From: Paenibacillus campinasensis
Lineage (GTDB): Bacteria; Bacillota; Bacilli; Paenibacillales; Paenibacillaceae
DNA: 64,000 bases
Direction: 5' to 3'
Assembly: GCF_002272015.1 (NCBI RefSeq)
Contig: NZ_NPBY01000036.1
Span: 39,374 to 103,373, forward strand
The position numbers were made by a program, and so were the translations under genes. The notes under the pieces are model-generated. The model was not told the DNA's origin and searched no databases. It worked only from the letters and a program-made list of their open reading frames with translations. This document shows positions 60,995 to 64,000 of this stretch, piece after piece. Positions within the stretch are counted from its first letter, which is position 1; the number at the start of each line of letters is the position of its first letter.

Positions 60995-62224
60995 ATGAAC
61001 AATTTCGAACAGATGCTGGAAAAATACGCGGAGCTCGTCATCAAGGTTGGGGTTAACATTCAGCCCGGCCAGGTGCTAATCGTGCAAGCTCCCTTGGAAA
61101 CCGTGGAATTCACGCGGCTGGTCGTAGCCAAAGCCTATGACGCAGGGGCCAAATACGTTCAGGTGGAATGGGACGATGAGCGCATCACTCGCCTCCGGTA
61201 CGAGAAAGCGCCGGATGATTCCTTCGGATACTATCCGAAATGGCAGGCTGACATGATGGAGCAGCTGGCCGAAGGCGGCGGTGCCGTTCTGCATATCAAG
61301 GTGCCGGATCCGGAGCTGTTCCGCGGCATCGATTCCTGGAAAGTATCAACCGCTGTGAAAGCCGCGGCGGTAGCGCGCGAGAAATACCAGTCTTATGTCC
61401 GCAACAACCAGGTCAGCTGGTCCCTCATCAAGGCCCCAACCCGTGCCTGGGCGGACAAAGTGTTTGCGGATCTGCCGGAAGAATCGCGCATTCAGGCCAT
61501 GTGGGATGCTGTCTTCCTGATGAACCGCGTCGGCAGTGACGATCCGGTCGCCGCCTGGCGTGAGCATATCGCAGAGCTGAAGACAAGACAGCAATTTATG
61601 AACACCAAGCGCTATAAAAGCCTGCATTACCGTGCGCCGGGCACCGACCTGCGCGTGGAGCTGCCCGAAGGCCATCTGTGGCTTGGCGGAGGCGACGAGA
61701 ATGAGGCCGGCGTGTATTTTGTAGCCAACATGCCGACCGAGGAAATCTACACGATGCCACTGCGCACCGGGGTGAACGGCACGGTCACCAGCACGATGCC
61801 GCTCAACTTGAACGGACGTCTCGTGGAAGGCTTGCGCTTCACTTTCAAGGACGGTAAAGTGACCGACTATGATGCGGTATCCGGCAGAGAGCATCTGACT
61901 TCCCTGCTCGAAACGGACGAAGGAGCCGCCTATTTAGGCGAGGTCGCACTGGTGCCGCATGATTCACCGATTTCCCGTCTGAACCGTATCTTCTATAATA
62001 CTGGCATCGATGAGAATGCTTCCTGCCACTTTGCGCTCGGCAGCTCCTACCCGGTCAACATCGAGGGCGGAACGAAGCTGAGCAAGGATGAGCTGTTAGC
62101 CAAGGGCGCCAACGTCAGCCTGACGCATGTCGATTTCATGATCGGCTCGGCAGAGCTGGACATCGACGGCGAGCTGGCCGACGGCACGGTCGAGCCTGTA
62201 TTTCGCCAGGGCCGTTGGGTCTGA
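60995..62224 (+). CDS. Aminopeptidase, family M29
   Basis: A 409-residue dimetal aminopeptidase of the AmpS/AmpT family that trims N-terminal residues in the cytoplasm. The metal site residues are in LPEGHLWLGGGDENEAG near residue 220, the GIDENASCHFALGSSYP segment near 340-356 and THVDFMIGS near 377. GGAGG precedes the ATG at 60995 by 8 bases. It is a single gene with a bidirectional terminator downstream. Confidence 0.9.
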   Translation: MNNFEQMLEKYAELVIKVGVNIQPGQVLIVQAPLETVEFTRLVVAKAYDAGAKYVQVEWDDERITRLRYEKAPDDSFGYYPKWQADMMEQLAEGGGAVLHIKVPDPELFRGIDSWKVSTAVKAAAVAREKYQSYVRNNQVSWSLIKAPTRAWADKVFADLPEESRIQAMWDAVFLMNRVGSDDPVAAWREHIAELKTRQQFMNTKRYKSLHYRAPGTDLRVELPEGHLWLGGGDENEAGVYFVANMPTEEIYTMPLRTGVNGTVTSTMPLNLNGRLVEGLRFTFKDGKVTDYDAVSGREHLTSLLETDEGAAYLGEVALVPHDSPISRLNRIFYNTGIDENASCHFALGSSYPVNIEGGTKLSKDELLAKGANVSLTHVDFMIGSAELDIDGELADGTVEPVFRQGRWV

Positions 62225-62303
62225 GGTTTAACATAACGAAGAGCTGTGTGTGAGCTCGAGGCCCTACCGGACCTGGAGGCTATCGACCCTAGTGATCAAC
62301 AGC

Positions 62304-62335
62304 AAAAAAAAGACAGCCGCGGCTGTCTTTTTTTT
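62304..62335. terminator. Bidirectional terminator between aminopeptidase and cgoX
   Basis: AAAGACAGCC pairs with GGCTGTCTTT around a GC centre, with seven or more A residues on the left and T residues on the right, so it terminates both convergent genes. Confidence 0.95.
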
Positions 62336-62366
62336 ATTCACCGATAAGCGGCGGCAGCCCTCTTCT

Positions 62367-63773
62367 TCATGAATGAAAGCTGCCCGCCTTCTGAATCCGC
62401 TCAACAATGTGCTCTGCGGTCTTCTCCCCGTTCGCAATGCAATCCGGAATGCCTACCCCATAGTAGGAGCAGCCAGCCAGAATGACATTGGGATACCGTT
62501 CTGCCACCTTATGCTCCAGCGCTTCCACCACCTGCCGATGCTTCAGGTGATAATTCGGCATATTGTTATGCCATTTCGTGACCTCGGCCGCAATCGGCTC
62601 GGCCGTAATCCCGATGCTGCGCCTTACGTCCTCCATCGCAATCTCTTTCAATTCCTCGTCCGAGCGCCCGATCAAGTCCTCATAATGCGGGTTAGAGCTT
62701 TTGTAAAACAGTCTCAGCAGCAGGTGCCGCTGACCGGACGTGTGCGCCCATTTCCGGCTTGTCCAGGTACAGGCGTCACATCGTACGTCCGAATCCTTGC
62801 CCGCTATAAATCCTGTGCCATCATAGGCTAATTGTCGATCTTCAATATCATAGCCCATATAGACGCTGATGAGCGACTTCGTGGCGAGCTGATCAAAATC
62901 GCTTAATTCCGGGTCTGTGAGCAACTGCTTTGCCGCCTCAGCCGGCGTGCTGAGCACCACATAATCGGCTTCCAGCCGTTCACCGCTGCTAAGCGTAATC
63001 TCGTACCGCTCGCCAGCTCGGGTCAGCTTCTCGGCAGCGACGCCTTTGCGAATGTCTGTGTCGGACAAGTGCGCCTCCATCGTATCCAGCAGGACCGACA
63101 TTCCGTTATGAAAGGAGATGAATTTTTTGGAGCCATTGCCCAAAAACTTCTGTTTGTTCTCCGCAAGCCCGCCCATGATGCTGCCATACGTATTTTTATA
63201 ATCCAGCAGGTATGGAAATGTCGAGGCAATGGTCAGCTCATGAAGCTCCCCCGAATACACGCCGGAGACAACCGGAGCAATCTGGCGCTCCACAAGCTCC
63301 TTGCCGAGAAACGCCTCCAGAAACTGCCCCAGGGAATCCCGCTTGGTAAAACGGTCGTTCGGGGTGTAGTAATCCTTGAGCGCCTCCACCTTGCCCTCGG
63401 CTGACACCAGCTCGCTCTCGGCTAGCGCTTGCAGACTTAGCGGAATGCCGAACACGCTCTCCTCCGGAATCTTCTTCAACCCGTCCCGGGTGTAGATATA
63501 CGATGTTCCCGTCGCATTGTAGGCAACCTGATCCGTCAGTCCCAGTTCCTCCAGCAGCGGAGCCACATTAGACTTCCGGGCAACGATGGAATCGGCTCCC
63601 GTCTCCATAATGAATTCGCTGTCGCGCAAAGTTCGTATTTTGCCTCCGAGCGTATCGCCTGCTTCGATAAGAATGAGCCGCGTGTCCGGATGGGACGGCT
63701 TCAACGCTTTATGCAGATAATATAATGTAGAGAGGCCGGTAATGCCTCCGCCAATAATAACGATTGTATTCAC
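62367..63773 (-). CDS. cgoX: Coproporphyrinogen III oxidase (CgoX/HemY)
   Basis: A 468-residue FAD enzyme of the coproporphyrin-dependent haem pathway of Gram-positive bacteria. It oxidises coproporphyrinogen III to coproporphyrin III. The dinucleotide motif is IIGGGITGLS (residues 6-15), then LGGKIRTLRD near 42 and VLAGCSYYGVGIPDCIANG near the C-terminus. GAGGTG precedes the GTG start. A promoter lies 70-100 bases upstream, so it is not cotranscribed with hemE-hemH, unlike in B. subtilis as far as the window shows. Confidence 0.93.
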   Translation of the reverse strand: MNTIVIIGGGITGLSTLYYLHKALKPSHPDTRLILIEAGDTLGGKIRTLRDSEFIMETGADSIVARKSNVAPLLEELGLTDQVAYNATGTSYIYTRDGLKKIPEESVFGIPLSLQALAESELVSAEGKVEALKDYYTPNDRFTKRDSLGQFLEAFLGKELVERQIAPVVSGVYSGELHELTIASTFPYLLDYKNTYGSIMGGLAENKQKFLGNGSKKFISFHNGMSVLLDTMEAHLSDTDIRKGVAAEKLTRAGERYEITLSSGERLEADYVVLSTPAEAAKQLLTDPELSDFDQLATKSLISVYMGYDIEDRQLAYDGTGFIAGKDSDVRCDACTWTSRKWAHTSGQRHLLLRLFYKSSNPHYEDLIGRSDEELKEIAMEDVRRSIGITAEPIAAEVTKWHNNMPNYHLKHRQVVEALEHKVAERYPNVILAGCSYYGVGIPDCIANGEKTAEHIVERIQKAGSFHS

Positions 63774-63843
63774 GCCATATACACCTCGATATGTAGGTTC
63801 GATCTTCCATCATACACGATACTTGCATTGTTCCCATCTTCTA

Positions 63844-63871
63844 AGTATACCATAGGCCGCGTCTTCCCCAA
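63844..63871 (-). promoter_or_regulatory. cgoX promoter
   Basis: On the minus strand TTGGGG (63866-63871) and TATACT (63844-63849) are separated by 16 bases, reading into cgoX. Confidence 0.5.
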
Positions 63872-63915
63872 GCCCGCCATTCCTTCAATTATGTGAACGC
63901 TGCCGCTGCATCGCC

Positions 63916-64000
63916 CTAGTCCGCATCATCGCCCTGCTGATATTTCCCCAGCTGCCAGGTGGCCTGACGAATGCCTCTTTCCCGCCGTGAATAAAGAAAA
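63916..64000 (-). CDS. C-terminal tail of an unidentified gene (runs off window)
   Basis: Upstream of cgoX on the minus strand a frame enters from the window edge and reads a plausible hydrophilic C-terminus (RRERGIRQATWQLGKYQQ, then GDDAD) before TAG at 63916-63918. Codon use looks like neighbouring genes. Only 27 codons are visible and I do not recognise the protein. Confidence 0.35.
   Translation of the reverse strand, partial: FLYSRRERGIRQATWQLGKYQQGDDAD

Overview
The window looks like the chromosome of a Paenibacillus-type member of the Bacillales. This is inferred from gene content: the yojF-bshB2 bacillithiol pair, a CysJ with the Bacillus-style N-terminus, adaA/adaB-type alkylation repair, coproporphyrinogen oxidase CgoX, MurQ/MurR/NamZ cell-wall recycling, many AraC and Gfo/Idh proteins, sugar ABC importers without their own ATPase, and strong GGAGG ribosome binding sites. 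I found no rRNA, tRNA, CRISPR array, insertion sequence or prophage. Most genes are on the minus strand in short operons closed by clear hairpin terminators.

Layout. 1-1604: start of a GH2 beta-galactosidase divergent from an AraC regulator. 1652-6601: sulfite reductase cysJ-cysI, then yojF-bshB2. 6831-9979: two Gfo/Idh dehydrogenases around an AraC regulator. 10253-13486: a YfiT/DinB thiol transferase, then DedA, a GT28 glycolipid glycosyltransferase and a second VTT membrane protein. 13713-19158: two HAD phosphatases, an S51 peptidase, a WYL regulator, DinB and YdeI proteins and an acetyltransferase. 19638-22750: a DNA alkylation-repair block (Spl-like radical SAM protein, ogt, adaA, divergent alkA) with a probable shared Ada operator. 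22869-26373: a small exported protein, an unusual HTH protein fused to a degenerate F1-ATPase-beta-like domain, a hydrolase and an acetamidase-family protein. 26750-30599: SDR and aldo/keto reductases with a divergent HxlR regulator, then a CLC channel of the fluoride-exporter type. 30701-32639: a YtrA-type GntR/ABC operon. 32825-36683: an exported phosphodiester glycosidase, pcp, a 56-residue protein, a phosphoesterase and a CBS protein. 36878-40060: a sugar ABC importer. 40766-46300: an 1844-residue secreted subtilisin-like protease. 46460-57111: a ten-gene cluster for N-acetylmuramic acid and anhydro-MurNAc recycling. 57232-60849: glycolate/lactate-type oxidase glcDF with a divergent GntR regulator. 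60995-64000: aminopeptidase, cgoX and the tail of an unidentified gene.

How the genes work together. In the muramic acid cluster NamZ would release MurNAc from peptidoglycan fragments, an ABC importer would bring it in, MurK and AnmK would make MurNAc-6-phosphate, MurQ would remove the lactyl ether, and MurR would sense the pathway. The importer's binding-protein gene carries an in-frame amber codon. A PIG-L deacetylase and a double-GNAT acetyltransferase sit inside the cluster with no assigned step. The strongest candidate for something undescribed is the 349-residue protein at 23502-24551. Its N-terminus is a DNA-binding type helix-turn-helix. The rest follows the F1-ATPase beta subunit closely, but the P-loop Lys/Thr and the DELSEED motif are lost. 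This suggests a regulator built from a dead rotary-ATPase subunit.
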